Shown here one piece after another: positions 16,075 through 24,716 of a DNA stretch of 64,000 bases. Each line of letters opens with the position of its first letter. Within the stretch, counting starts at the first letter, position 1. A program made the position numbers and the translations under genes. Location: assembly GCA_039805905.1 (NCBI GenBank), contig JBDIVM010000009.1:124001-188000 (forward strand), written 5' to 3'. This stretch comes from Thermohalobaculum sp039805905. GTDB lineage: Bacteria > Pseudomonadota > Alphaproteobacteria > Rhodobacterales > Rhodobacteraceae. Under the pieces are notes generated by a model, which was not told where the DNA came from, did no database searches, and worked only from the letters and a program-made list of their open reading frames with translations.

Positions 16075-17223
16075 TCAGGAATAGGGGTCGAGCGCGTCCC
16101 GCATCGCATCCCCGACGAATGAGAATGCCAGCACCACAAGGATCACCGGGATCATCGGGGTAAGGATCCAGGGATAGAGCTCGAGCGCCCCGAGACCGGC
16201 GTTCAGCGCATCGTTCAGCATCAGCCCCCACGAGACCGAGGGCGGCCGGATGCCGAAGCCGAGGAACGAGAGCGCGGTCTCGCCGAGGATCATCGCCGGG
16301 ATCGAGAGCGTCGCCGACGCGATCAGGTGGCTCATGAAGTTGGGCATCATGTGCGCCCAGATGACGCGGCCGGGCGAGGCGCCCATCAGCTCGGCGGCGC
16401 GCACGTAATCCTCCTCGCGCAAGGCCAGGAACTTCGAGCGCACGGCGCGGGCCAGCCCCGGCCAGTCGAGGAGCCCGAGGATGACGGAGATCATTATGAA
16501 GACGGTGAGCGAATCCCAGTTCACCGGCACCGCCGCCGACAATGCGAGCCAGATTGGCAGCTCGGGCAGCGAGCGGAACACCTCGATGGCGCGCTGCACC
16601 GCGGCGTCGATCCAGCCGCCGAAATAGCCGGCGATGCCGCCGAGCGTCAGGCCGATGATGAAGCTGACGGTCACCCCGATCAGGCCGATCGTGAGCGACA
16701 GCCTCGCCCCGTGGAGGATGCGGCTCAGCACGTCGCGCCCGAGCCGGTCGGAGCCGAGCAGGAAGAGCTCGCCCCCCTCCGGCGGGCAGACCAGATGGAA
16801 CCGGGCCTCGACCAGACCGAGCAGGCGGTAGGGCTCGCCGCAGGAGGCGAACAGGCGGACCGGCAGCGGGGTCGCGGTATCGGCCGTCCGTTTCACCAGC
16901 CCCGTGTCAGCGTCATAGACGGTCGCCGTCGCATAGGTGTGCAGCCCGAAAAAGGCGCCGTCGTGATAGAGGTAGAGGCCCTGCGGCGGGGCGAAGACGT
17001 TATCCTCGTCGAAGGCGTTCGGCGGGTAGGGCGCAATCACCTCCATGAACGGCAGGAGGGCATAGATCAGCACCAGGAAACCGCCGCAGGCCAGGCCCAG
17101 CGTATGCCGCCGGAAGCGGCGCCAGACCAGCACCCGGGTCGGCGCGTCGAACTCGGCACGGTCGAGCAGCTGCCGGTCCGCCTCGGCATCGTAGCTGTCC
17201 GGCGCGACGTAGTGCTCGCTCAT
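16075..17223 (-). CDS. ABC transporter permease, DppC/OppC type
   Basis: The 382-residue inner-membrane protein has an N-terminal membrane helix (LACGGFLVLIYALLPF), a long periplasmic loop of roughly 100 residues, and then the binding-protein-dependent permease domain starting around GSDRLGRDVLSRILHGAR. The EAA loop that docks to the ATPase is RAAELMGASPGRVIWAHMMP. It belongs to the peptide/nickel (PepT) importer group. It starts 1 base after the stop of the partner permease, which indicates coupled translation. The large periplasmic insertion is longer than in a standard DppC. Confidence 0.88.
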   Translation of the reverse strand: MSEHYVAPDSYDAEADRQLLDRAEFDAPTRVLVWRRFRRHTLGLACGGFLVLIYALLPFMEVIAPYPPNAFDEDNVFAPPQGLYLYHDGAFFGLHTYATATVYDADTGLVKRTADTATPLPVRLFASCGEPYRLLGLVEARFHLVCPPEGGELFLLGSDRLGRDVLSRILHGARLSLTIGLIGVTVSFIIGLTLGGIAGYFGGWIDAAVQRAIEVFRSLPELPIWLALSAAVPVNWDSLTVFIMISVILGLLDWPGLARAVRSKFLALREEDYVRAAELMGASPGRVIWAHMMPNFMSHLIASATLSIPAMILGETALSFLGFGIRPPSVSWGLMLNDALNAGLGALELYPWILTPMIPVILVVLAFSFVGDAMRDALDPYS

Positions 17224-17224
17224 C

Positions 17225-18253
17225 TCAGACGTCCCGTGCCGCCGAGGACAGCCGGATCCGCGGGTCGAGCAGTGCCAGCAGGATGTCGGAGATCAGCATC
17301 CCGATCAGCGTCAGCAGCGACACGAAGAACAGGATGAAGCCCGACATGAAGATGTCCTGGCTCTTCAGCGCGTGGAGCAGGATCGGGCCGATGGTCGGCA
17401 GGCTCATCACCACCGAGATCATCACCGACCCCGATACCAGGTGCGGCGCCAGATTGCCGATGTCGGCGACAAAGGGGTTGAGCGCCATGCGCAGCGGATA
17501 GCGCACGATCAGGGTCACCGGCGGGACGCCCTTGGCGCGCGCGGTCTCGACATAGGGCTTGTTCAGCTCGTCCATCAGGTTGGCCCTCAGCCGCCGCATC
17601 ACCGCCGCAGCGGCCGATGTCCCGATGACGATGGTCGGCACGACCAGATGTACGAGGATCGAGCCGACCTTGGCCCAGCTCAGGGGTTCGCCCTCGTACT
17701 CGCGGGCCATCAGCCCCCCGATCGGAATGTCGAAATAGTCGGCGCCGTAGGAGAGCAGGATCAGCGCCAGCAGGAAATTCGGCGTCGCCAAGCCGATATA
17801 GCCGATGAAAGAGGCGAGGTAATCGATCCAGCTGTTGGCACGCACGGCGGCAAGCGTGCCGAGCGGCAGCGCGACGAGATAGACGAAGAGCAGCGACGAG
17901 AAGTTCACCAGGACGGTGAGCCAGGCGGTCTCCCCCACCACCTCGACCACCGGCCGCTCGAGCTCGAAGGACCAGCCGAAATCGCCCTGGAGAATGCCGT
18001 GGTATCCGTCAGGTCCCGGCAACGCGCCGAGCCAGATCAGGTATTGCTGCCAGGCAGGCTTGTCGAGCGAGTAGCGGACGATCAGCTGTTCGGCCCGCTC
18101 CAGGCCGGACGTATCGCCCGTCGCCCGCATCTCGTTGATTTCGTTCGTCAGAAAGTTCCCGGGCGGCAAGTTGATGATCAGGAAGATCAGCGCCGAGATC
18201 ACGAGCAGCGTGACCGCCATCGTCGCAATGCGCCGCGCGAGGTAGACGATCAC
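17225..18253 (-). CDS. ABC transporter permease, DppB/OppB type
   Basis: The 342-residue permease begins with the usual first helix (IVYLARRIATMAVTLLVIS) and ends with the ILLALLDPRIRL segment of DppB-type proteins. The EAA motif is ETARAKGVPPVTLIVRYPLR. The start is a GTG at 18253 that overlaps the TGA of the binding-protein gene (GTGA, 4 bases). It would pair with the DppC-like permease to form the channel of a peptide-type importer. Confidence 0.88.
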   Translation of the reverse strand: MIVYLARRIATMAVTLLVISALIFLIINLPPGNFLTNEINEMRATGDTSGLERAEQLIVRYSLDKPAWQQYLIWLGALPGPDGYHGILQGDFGWSFELERPVVEVVGETAWLTVLVNFSSLLFVYLVALPLGTLAAVRANSWIDYLASFIGYIGLATPNFLLALILLSYGADYFDIPIGGLMAREYEGEPLSWAKVGSILVHLVVPTIVIGTSAAAAVMRRLRANLMDELNKPYVETARAKGVPPVTLIVRYPLRMALNPFVADIGNLAPHLVSGSVMISVVMSLPTIGPILLHALKSQDIFMSGFILFFVSLLTLIGMLISDILLALLDPRIRLSSAARDV

Positions 18254-20163
18254 TGTGCCTGCTCCGGCCCGTAAAAGAACTCGTCGATCCGGTGAATCCC
18301 GAGATGCGCGCCGGGATCCCAGGCGTAGAGGCCCGTATCCGGCACATTGCGCAGCCGCGCGTCGGCAACCACCGGCACCGGTGCCCGGCTGATCGTGCCG
18401 ATGACGAAGACCTGGTCGGCATGGATGTCCAGCATCTCGCGCCACACCGCCGACCTTGCGTCGTCGTCCTCGGCCTGCATCCAGTTCATGTAGAGGCCGA
18501 GGAGACGTTCGCCCTCAGGCAGGTCGCAAGCAACGCCTGCCGAACCCTTGGTCTGGTAGTACTGGCCCCAGCGCGGCCAGGTGAAGTTCGCCTGGTCGAC
18601 CGGTGCAAGTTCCGCCGGCGGGGCCTCGGGCGTCGGCACGCCGTTGTTCCAGCCATACCATGCGACCATCATCGAGAGCCCGGCATAGGCGCGGTTGCGG
18701 AGGATGTCGCGGTCGAGCGCCCGCACCAGGAGGCGGATTCCGGCCTGCTCCCAGGTCGCGGCGATGATCTCGAGGGTATCCGCCACCTCCCCCCGTTCGC
18801 CCGCCGTCTCGATGATGATCTCCAGCGGCCGGCCGTCCGGCAGGAGCCGGATCCCCGCGCTGTCGCGGTGCGAGAGGCCAAGCTCGTCGAGGAGCTCGTT
18901 GGCGCGGCCGATGTCGAACCGGGCCCATGCCGTGGCATTGTCGCCGTCGAAGAACGGGCTTTCCTCGAGCGCCGCCACCGCGCGCTCCTTGGCAAGTCCG
19001 AAATACAGCACCTTGTTGATCGCCTTGCGGCTGATCGCCAGGCTCAGCGCACGGCGGAATCGCACATCCCGCATCAGGCTCTGCCATGCGGGGTCGGCAT
19101 AGTTGAGGTTCGGGTAGAGTGCAACCTCGGAACCGGCGCCCGACTGCCAGAGCCGCATGGTGTAGTTGCCCTTCGCCTCGTTCTTCTTCAGCACCGGCGC
19201 GTCGGTGAAACTCAGCGATCGCGCCTGCAGGTTCGCCTGCCCGTTGGCGACCTTGAGCGGAATCAGGCCGCCGGCCGCGATCTCGAGCTCGACGGTGTCG
19301 ACATAGGGAAGCTGCCGCCCGTTGCCGTCGACTCGGTGGTAGAAGGGGTTGCGCTCCAGCACGTAGCGCTGGCTGTTCTTGCTCGAGGTGTTGATCCAGG
19401 GATCCAGAACCGGCAGGTCCGGATTGTCGAAATTGTAGAGATTGTCCAGCCGGTTGTGCAGTTCCCCCCAGCTGCGCGCCTTGGCCGTCGCCACAGCGGC
19501 CTCGAGCGTCGCGGGATCGGCGTACTTCGCGTGGAAGCGCTTCAGATAGTGCGCCGGGCGGTAGATGTAGAGTGGCCGGGCCTGTGCCAGCGCCGGCAGG
19601 AACAGCGGGTTCGGCCGGGGCCAGCTGTAGCGGATGGTGACATCGTCGATCACCGCGACGTCCGGCATCGCGCCCCCGACCAGCATCTCGACCGGCGGCC
19701 CAGAGGGAGAGAGGTCCGGGTCGAGGGCGACATCCTCCCACCAGTAGCGCAGATCCTCCGTGGTGAACGGATGCCCGTCGGACCACTTGTGTCCGCGCCG
19801 GAGAGTCAGCGTAATGGTCCGTCCTCCCTCTGACACCGTCACATCGCGCAGCAGGTCGGGCACCAGCCGGTACGCATCGTCATAGCCGACCAGCCGTGCA
19901 TAGCCGTAGGCCGCCATGTAGCGGATATCCTTGGCGCGGGTGACGAACATGGTGATCATCCCGCCATGTTCGCCGGCATCGCGGCCCCTGGCGGCGAAAT
20001 CGACCACCAGCGGCTCCTCCGGCAGACGCTCCGCGACCGGCGGCAGGCTGCCTGAGGCCACCCTTTCCACCAGCGCCGGGGTCTCGATAAGCCCCGCGGC
20101 CGCCGGGACCGGGAGGCAGGCGAGCACCCAGGCGACAACCGCTGCAATCGGAAAACGCCTCAC
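18250..20163 (-). CDS. Periplasmic substrate-binding protein of a peptide-type ABC importer
   Basis: The 637-residue protein carries a Sec signal peptide (RRFPIAAVVAWVLACLPVPA, cleavage near residue 23) and an SBP_bac_5 domain. Typical elements are LVPDLLRDVTVSEGGRTITL, LRRGHKWSDGHPFTTEDLRY and VRFRRALSLAISRKAINKVL. The length is at the upper end of the family, as in YejA-like proteins. The ligand cannot be read from the sequence; peptides, opines and other amines are possible. It lies between the fused ATPase gene (ATGA overlap at 20160-20163) and the permease genes, an unusual order with the ATPase first. Confidence 0.88.
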   Translation of the reverse strand: MRRFPIAAVVAWVLACLPVPAAAGLIETPALVERVASGSLPPVAERLPEEPLVVDFAARGRDAGEHGGMITMFVTRAKDIRYMAAYGYARLVGYDDAYRLVPDLLRDVTVSEGGRTITLTLRRGHKWSDGHPFTTEDLRYWWEDVALDPDLSPSGPPVEMLVGGAMPDVAVIDDVTIRYSWPRPNPLFLPALAQARPLYIYRPAHYLKRFHAKYADPATLEAAVATAKARSWGELHNRLDNLYNFDNPDLPVLDPWINTSSKNSQRYVLERNPFYHRVDGNGRQLPYVDTVELEIAAGGLIPLKVANGQANLQARSLSFTDAPVLKKNEAKGNYTMRLWQSGAGSEVALYPNLNYADPAWQSLMRDVRFRRALSLAISRKAINKVLYFGLAKERAVAALEESPFFDGDNATAWARFDIGRANELLDELGLSHRDSAGIRLLPDGRPLEIIIETAGERGEVADTLEIIAATWEQAGIRLLVRALDRDILRNRAYAGLSMMVAWYGWNNGVPTPEAPPAELAPVDQANFTWPRWGQYYQTKGSAGVACDLPEGERLLGLYMNWMQAEDDDARSAVWREMLDIHADQVFVIGTISRAPVPVVADARLRNVPDTGLYAWDPGAHLGIHRIDEFFYGPEQAQ

Positions 20164-21935
20164 GCCGCCCTCCTTACCAGATGTCCGGGCGAGACCTCGA
20201 CGAAGCCCGGCGCCGCCTCGCCCCTATAGCCGTAGGGTGCCGGCCAGCTATCCGGCGTCCCGGCGCCTCGGGCTACCGCGGCAAGGTCGAGGCGGCGGTG
20301 GATCTCCGGCTCCGGATGCGCCGCGATCAGGGCCTGGGTGTAGGGGTGCTGCGGCTCGCCGAAGACGCAGTCAGCGGCTCCCTCCTCCACCACCCGCCCG
20401 GCACGCATGACCATGACGCGGTCGCCGATCTGGGCCACGACCGCCAGATTGTGCGAGATGAACAGATACGAGAGCCCCAGCTCGTCGCGCAGTTCGCGCA
20501 GCAGATCCAGCACCTCGGCCTGCACCGAGACGTCGAGCGCCGAGGTCGGTTCGTCGCAGACCAGAAGCTCAGGCTCGAGCGCAAGGGCGCGGGCGATGGC
20601 GATGCGCTGGCGCTGCCCACCGGAGAAGGCATAGGGAAAGCGCGCCAGATGGTCGGGCGAAAGACCGACGCGGCGCATCAGGTAGGCGGCCCGCTCGCGC
20701 CGTTCCGCCGCCGAGCCGATGCCATGGACATGCAGCGGCTCGGTGAGGATGTCCTGCACCGAAAGCCGCGGGCTGAGGGAGGCGTAGGGATCCTGGAACA
20801 CCATCTGCACCCGCCGGCGGAATGCCTTCAGGGAAGGCCCGGCCAGCGCCGTCACGTCCTCGGTGACCCCGTCGCGCCCCTTGAAGGCGATCGTTGCGCC
20901 GGGGTCCGGGCGCTCCGCACGCAGGATCAGCCGCGCAACCGTCGACTTGCCCGAGCCGGACTCGCCGACGACGGCAAGCGTCTTACCCCGCTCGATCGCC
21001 ATGGAGATGTCCGCCGCGGCGACGACCGGCCGATCCGGCGGGGCGAACAGGCGGGCGCGGCCGGGATAGGTCTTCGACAGGTTGCCGACCCGCAGGATCA
21101 GGTCGGCGCCAGGCGGCAGGTAGCAGGCGATGTTCTCGGGCACCTCGGGCGCCGCCGCGACCAGCCGCCTGGTATAGGAATGCCCGGGGGTCTCGAGCAC
21201 CGTGCGGGCATCGCCCGATTCGACAACCTTGCCCCGCCGCAGCACCACCACCCTGTCGGCCATGTTGGCGACCACCCCGAGGTCATGGGTGATCAGGATC
21301 ACTCCGAGATTGTGGCTCTGCTGCAGGCGCCTGAGCAGGTCGAGCACCTGCGCCTGGGTGGTGACATCGAGTGCTGTGGTCGGCTCGTCGGCGATCACCA
21401 GGGCCGGCCTCGCGATCATCGCCATCGCGATGACGGCGCGCTGGCGCAGGCCGCCCGACAGCTCGAAGGGGTAGGCCCGGCAGATCCGCTCGGGGTCCGG
21501 GAACCCCACCTCGCGGAACACTTCCAGCACCCGGGCCTGCGCATCGCCGCCGATTCCGTGCACATGCAGTACCTCGGCGACCTGCTCGCCGACCCGGTGC
21601 AGCGGCGACAGCGCGCTCATCGGCTCCTGGAAGATCATCGAGATCGTGCGCCCCCGCAGGCCGCGATGGCGTGCCCGGCCACCCTGCAGCAGATCGACCT
21701 CGCTCCCGTCATGGCGAAGGATGGCCCTGCCACGGAAGCACTGTGCCGCCTTCGGCAGGAGACCCATGATCGACTTGCCGATCAGGGTCTTGCCCGAGCC
21801 CGACTCGCCGACGATCGCAAGCACCTCGCCCGGCTTCACCGAAAAGGACACATCATCGACAACGGGCCGGGCGGCTCCGGGGATACCGAAACAGACCGAC
21901 AGCCCGTCGACCGTAAGCAAGTTACCGCGGTCCAT
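20160..21935 (-). CDS. Fused DppD-DppF type ABC importer ATPase
   Basis: The 591-residue protein contains two full ABC ATPase domains. The first Walker A is GESGSGKT at 43-50 with signature LSGGLRQR (159-166) and Walker B ALVIADEPTTALD. The second Walker A is GESGSGKS at 324-331 with signature FSGGQRQR and Walker B ELLVCDEPTSALD. A CP segment near residue 270 (CYLPPGADLI) is a weak version of the Dpp cysteine region that links the halves. It energises the importer encoded downstream. Single-gene fusion of both ATPases is known in Yej-type systems. Confidence 0.9.
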   Translation of the reverse strand: MDRGNLLTVDGLSVCFGIPGAARPVVDDVSFSVKPGEVLAIVGESGSGKTLIGKSIMGLLPKAAQCFRGRAILRHDGSEVDLLQGGRARHRGLRGRTISMIFQEPMSALSPLHRVGEQVAEVLHVHGIGGDAQARVLEVFREVGFPDPERICRAYPFELSGGLRQRAVIAMAMIARPALVIADEPTTALDVTTQAQVLDLLRRLQQSHNLGVILITHDLGVVANMADRVVVLRRGKVVESGDARTVLETPGHSYTRRLVAAAPEVPENIACYLPPGADLILRVGNLSKTYPGRARLFAPPDRPVVAAADISMAIERGKTLAVVGESGSGKSTVARLILRAERPDPGATIAFKGRDGVTEDVTALAGPSLKAFRRRVQMVFQDPYASLSPRLSVQDILTEPLHVHGIGSAAERRERAAYLMRRVGLSPDHLARFPYAFSGGQRQRIAIARALALEPELLVCDEPTSALDVSVQAEVLDLLRELRDELGLSYLFISHNLAVVAQIGDRVMVMRAGRVVEEGAADCVFGEPQHPYTQALIAAHPEPEIHRRLDLAAVARGAGTPDSWPAPYGYRGEAAPGFVEVSPGHLVRRAA

Positions 21936-22044
21936 CCCCCGCTCCTTGAGATCGGGCCCGAGCTTCCTTCAGGCCGATGCGGGGCGCAAGACCAGAATTG
22001 GCCCGGTCGCCCAGAAAGCCGGGCGATCGAGGGCGGCACAATGG

Positions 22045-22866
22045 CTAGACCCGCGGCACGGGCGGTGCGTCGGGTGCGAAGGCCTCCCGGGCGGCGCGCC
22101 GTGCGGCCTTGCGGATCGGCTCATAATCCGCGGCGCCGGCCGGTACCACCCGCTTCGGCAGGCCGGGCACCGCCGGAGCGGCAGCCGCGGCGGTGGCAAG
22201 TGCCCGCACGATCGCCGCTGCAAGCGCATGGTTGCGCGCGGCGGTGATGAAGGGCAGCGCCGGGGCCGCGTCGGTGGTGCCGATCACCGCGAGGCCGCCT
22301 GCGGTTTCCGGCTCGTGCCGGCCGATGAGCGCCCAGACGACCCCGTCGACGGCAGCGAGATCGGCCGCGCCGCCCATGACCATTCGGGCCGAGGCGAGAT
22401 GGCTGCCGCTCGGGAGCGCGGCGCCGAAAAACGGATCGCTGGCACCGCCGCTGAGCCTGGCGATGTGGTCGCGCAGCGCGATATGGCCCGAATAGGAGTG
22501 CCAGGCGTTGACCGCCACCCGGCGGCCGCGATGTGCCAGAACGGCTTCCGGGCCGGGCGTGTGCGCATCCTGCCGCCGGACGAGGATGACGGACCTGTAG
22601 GTTCCGCCCGCGGCATGCGGCAGGCGGTAATCCGCCCGGGCGATCACCTGGGCATCGCCGCACATTCCGAGAACGAAAGGCATGCCGCAGGTCTGGCCGA
22701 CGAGGAGGTCCGGCGCCCGCCACCCCTCGGAGTAGTCCGCGCAGCGCTCGAGGCGGGGCGGGGCCGCGATCCCCTCGTCCGCGAGGGCCGCCGCAACGGC
22801 TTGCCAGAACGCATCGGTCTCGGCCCGGAGCCCCGGCCAGTCGTACATGGGGAGATCGGCGATCAT
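22045..22866 (-). CDS. PhnD-like (phosphate/phosphonate-type) binding protein without signal peptide
   Basis: The 273-residue protein has the PhnD-type periplasmic-binding fold: LLVGQTCGMPFV, YRSVILVRRQDA, RRVAVNAWHSYSGHIALR and GAADLAAVDGVVWALI follow the domain order of phosphate/phosphonate-binding proteins. Unlike transport components, it begins directly with the first beta strand and shows no signal peptide or lipobox. No permease or ATPase of a phosphonate importer is nearby. It may be a cytoplasmic ligand sensor or a repurposed binding protein. Its start overlaps the stop of the desaturase gene (ATGA), so the two are translated together. Confidence 0.75.
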   Translation of the reverse strand: MIADLPMYDWPGLRAETDAFWQAVAAALADEGIAAPPRLERCADYSEGWRAPDLLVGQTCGMPFVLGMCGDAQVIARADYRLPHAAGGTYRSVILVRRQDAHTPGPEAVLAHRGRRVAVNAWHSYSGHIALRDHIARLSGGASDPFFGAALPSGSHLASARMVMGGAADLAAVDGVVWALIGRHEPETAGGLAVIGTTDAAPALPFITAARNHALAAAIVRALATAAAAAPAVPGLPKRVVPAGAADYEPIRKAARRAAREAFAPDAPPVPRV

Positions 22867-23804
22867 CCGCCGCCGGATCCCGCAAGGCGCCGGTTCAGCG
22901 GATGCACCACCGGCTCGCGGCCTCGCACCAGCCAGCGCCGCACCACCTCGCGATACCCATGGACGAGGTAGCCGCCATTGTCGGCGAGGTACCGCTCGCG
23001 CTCGGCCCGGTACAGGGCGGGAAGCCGATACCAGGCGACGCCCGGGCGCTCGTGATGCACGCGGTGCAGGTTGTTGTTGAGGAAGAGCAGCGCGAAGAAC
23101 CGTCCGGCCTCGACCACCGCGGTGCGCCGTTTCGGATCGGCATTGGCGCGGTGCTCGATGAAGCTCCGGACCATGATCAGCGAGATGCCGGGATAGGCGG
23201 CAAACAGCATATAGAGCCAGACCGGCACGCCCATGGCCCAGATGAACGGGATCGCGAGCACAAGCCCCGCCCCGTGGTGCGCCCAGGCACTGCGCACTGC
23301 GCGGTCTCCACCGAGCGCCGCGCGGAGTTCGGAGCGCCAGAAGCCGCCGAGCGCCAGGGCCGGGCCGATCACCATGCGTCCGGCAAAGGTCGCGTTGAAG
23401 CCGAGCAGCCTCCGCATGACCGGTCCGAGGCGCGCATAGTCCGCTTCCGCCATGTAGAAGCTCTCCGGGTCGTCATAGGGATCGGTCAGCCGGATATCGT
23501 GGTGATGGCGCAGATGCAGGTCGCGAAACCTGCGGTAGGGGATGTAGAGACCGACCGGGAGCCAGACCAGGGCCTCGTTCAGCGCCGCGCTCCGGGTGGG
23601 ATGGCCGTGCAGCACCTCGTGCTGCAGCGACGAATGAAAGGCGACGGCGATCGCCATGGGGACAAACGCGGCCATCCCGGCGAAACCGTAGGCCGCCATG
23701 GCGAACACCCAGGCGAGGTAGCACCCCGCGAGCGCGAGCCATGTCTGCCACTCGGCAAGCAACCGGCGCTCCTGCGCGCGGCTTGCTCCCCTGTGCATGT
23801 CCAT
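22863..23804 (-). CDS. Membrane fatty acid desaturase family protein
   Basis: The 313-residue integral membrane protein has the three histidine boxes of diiron desaturases: HEVLHGH (62-68), HLRHHHD (97-103) and HRVHHE (247-252). About four membrane helices flank these boxes. The family covers acyl-lipid desaturases and also hydroxylases and carotenoid ketolases, so the substrate is open. The ATG at 23804 is chosen because the open frame upstream runs antisense through the neighbouring helicase gene. It is the first gene of a two-gene unit with the PhnD-like gene and diverges from the DUF4261 gene over a 90-base gap. Confidence 0.85.
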   Translation of the reverse strand: MDMHRGASRAQERRLLAEWQTWLALAGCYLAWVFAMAAYGFAGMAAFVPMAIAVAFHSSLQHEVLHGHPTRSAALNEALVWLPVGLYIPYRRFRDLHLRHHHDIRLTDPYDDPESFYMAEADYARLGPVMRRLLGFNATFAGRMVIGPALALGGFWRSELRAALGGDRAVRSAWAHHGAGLVLAIPFIWAMGVPVWLYMLFAAYPGISLIMVRSFIEHRANADPKRRTAVVEAGRFFALLFLNNNLHRVHHERPGVAWYRLPALYRAERERYLADNGGYLVHGYREVVRRWLVRGREPVVHPLNRRLAGSGGG

Positions 23805-23894
23805 GTATCCCGGTAGGTGATCACAATTCCACCCAGCAGTTAAGTGAAACCGGCGGATCACGCAAGTGTCGTCACTCCTGAATGATCCGCGTCG

Positions 23895-24707
23895 ATGAGC
23901 GATCTCGGACTGATGTGCATCCTGGCGCTGGAAGCGCCCGCGGAGCTTGACGGGCCCGCCGTCCGGGCCGCTCTCGCCCGGACGGCGCCGCACTCCGGCA
24001 TCGCCGTCGAGAGCCGCATCGGCGAGGCCGGAGAGCGTGGACTGTTCGTCGCCATCGACCGCCAGGAGTTCGCGGCGGTGCCGCTCGCCAGGCGGATCCC
24101 CGATCCGCAACTCGCATCGGCGATCGAGCGCTCCGTGTTCTGGCGCGGCCGCCGCAAGGCGATGAAGGCGCACCGCGCCATGATCGCGATCGCGGCGTCG
24201 GAACTGGCGAGCGGGCATGGGTTCGTGCGCGCCCAGGCGGTGGCGCTGACGCGGCTCGCGGCCGCGGTCGCGGAAACCCTGCCGGTGCTGGCGCTTCACT
24301 GGCCGTCGGCCGAGACGCTGGCTCCGCCGGGCCGGCTCGCCAGGGCAGTGGCCGAGATCCAGTCGGGAAGCTGGCCGATCGACATCTGGATCGGCTTCGC
24401 CGTGCTGAGATTCGTCGGTGACACGGCTGGCGATCTCGCCGGAGCACGCACTTCGGGCGCACTCGGATATTTCGGGTGCGAGATCGACATCGCACCCTTT
24501 GCCACCGACGATTTCGGGCTCCCGATGCGCATGCTGGTCAGCGGCACCGGGTATCTGATGACCCATGGCGATCATCTGCGGCCGGGCGAGCGCCTGAGCC
24601 TGCCCGACGGGAGCGAGATGGTCTGCGAACGCGTTGCGCCGGCTGGCGGCGAGCCCGCACTGATCCGGCTCCGGCCAGCGCCGCCGCGCGATCCGGGGGC
24701 GGACTGA
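23895..24707 (+). CDS. DUF4261 domain protein
   Basis: The 270-residue protein shows the DUF4261 architecture: an N-terminal half with IAASELASGHGFVRAQAVALTRL and a C-terminal block with GALGYFGCEIDIAP, MLVSGTGYLMTHGDHLRPGE. The function of this family is not known. No membrane or signal segment is visible, so it is expected in the cytoplasm. It is followed 9 bases after its stop by the Lhr-type helicase gene, which suggests cotranscription without showing a functional link. Confidence 0.7.
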   Translation: MSDLGLMCILALEAPAELDGPAVRAALARTAPHSGIAVESRIGEAGERGLFVAIDRQEFAAVPLARRIPDPQLASAIERSVFWRGRRKAMKAHRAMIAIAASELASGHGFVRAQAVALTRLAAAVAETLPVLALHWPSAETLAPPGRLARAVAEIQSGSWPIDIWIGFAVLRFVGDTAGDLAGARTSGALGYFGCEIDIAPFATDDFGLPMRMLVSGTGYLMTHGDHLRPGERLSLPDGSEMVCERVAPAGGEPALIRLRPAPPRDPGAD

Positions 24708-24716
24708 GGCGCGCGC

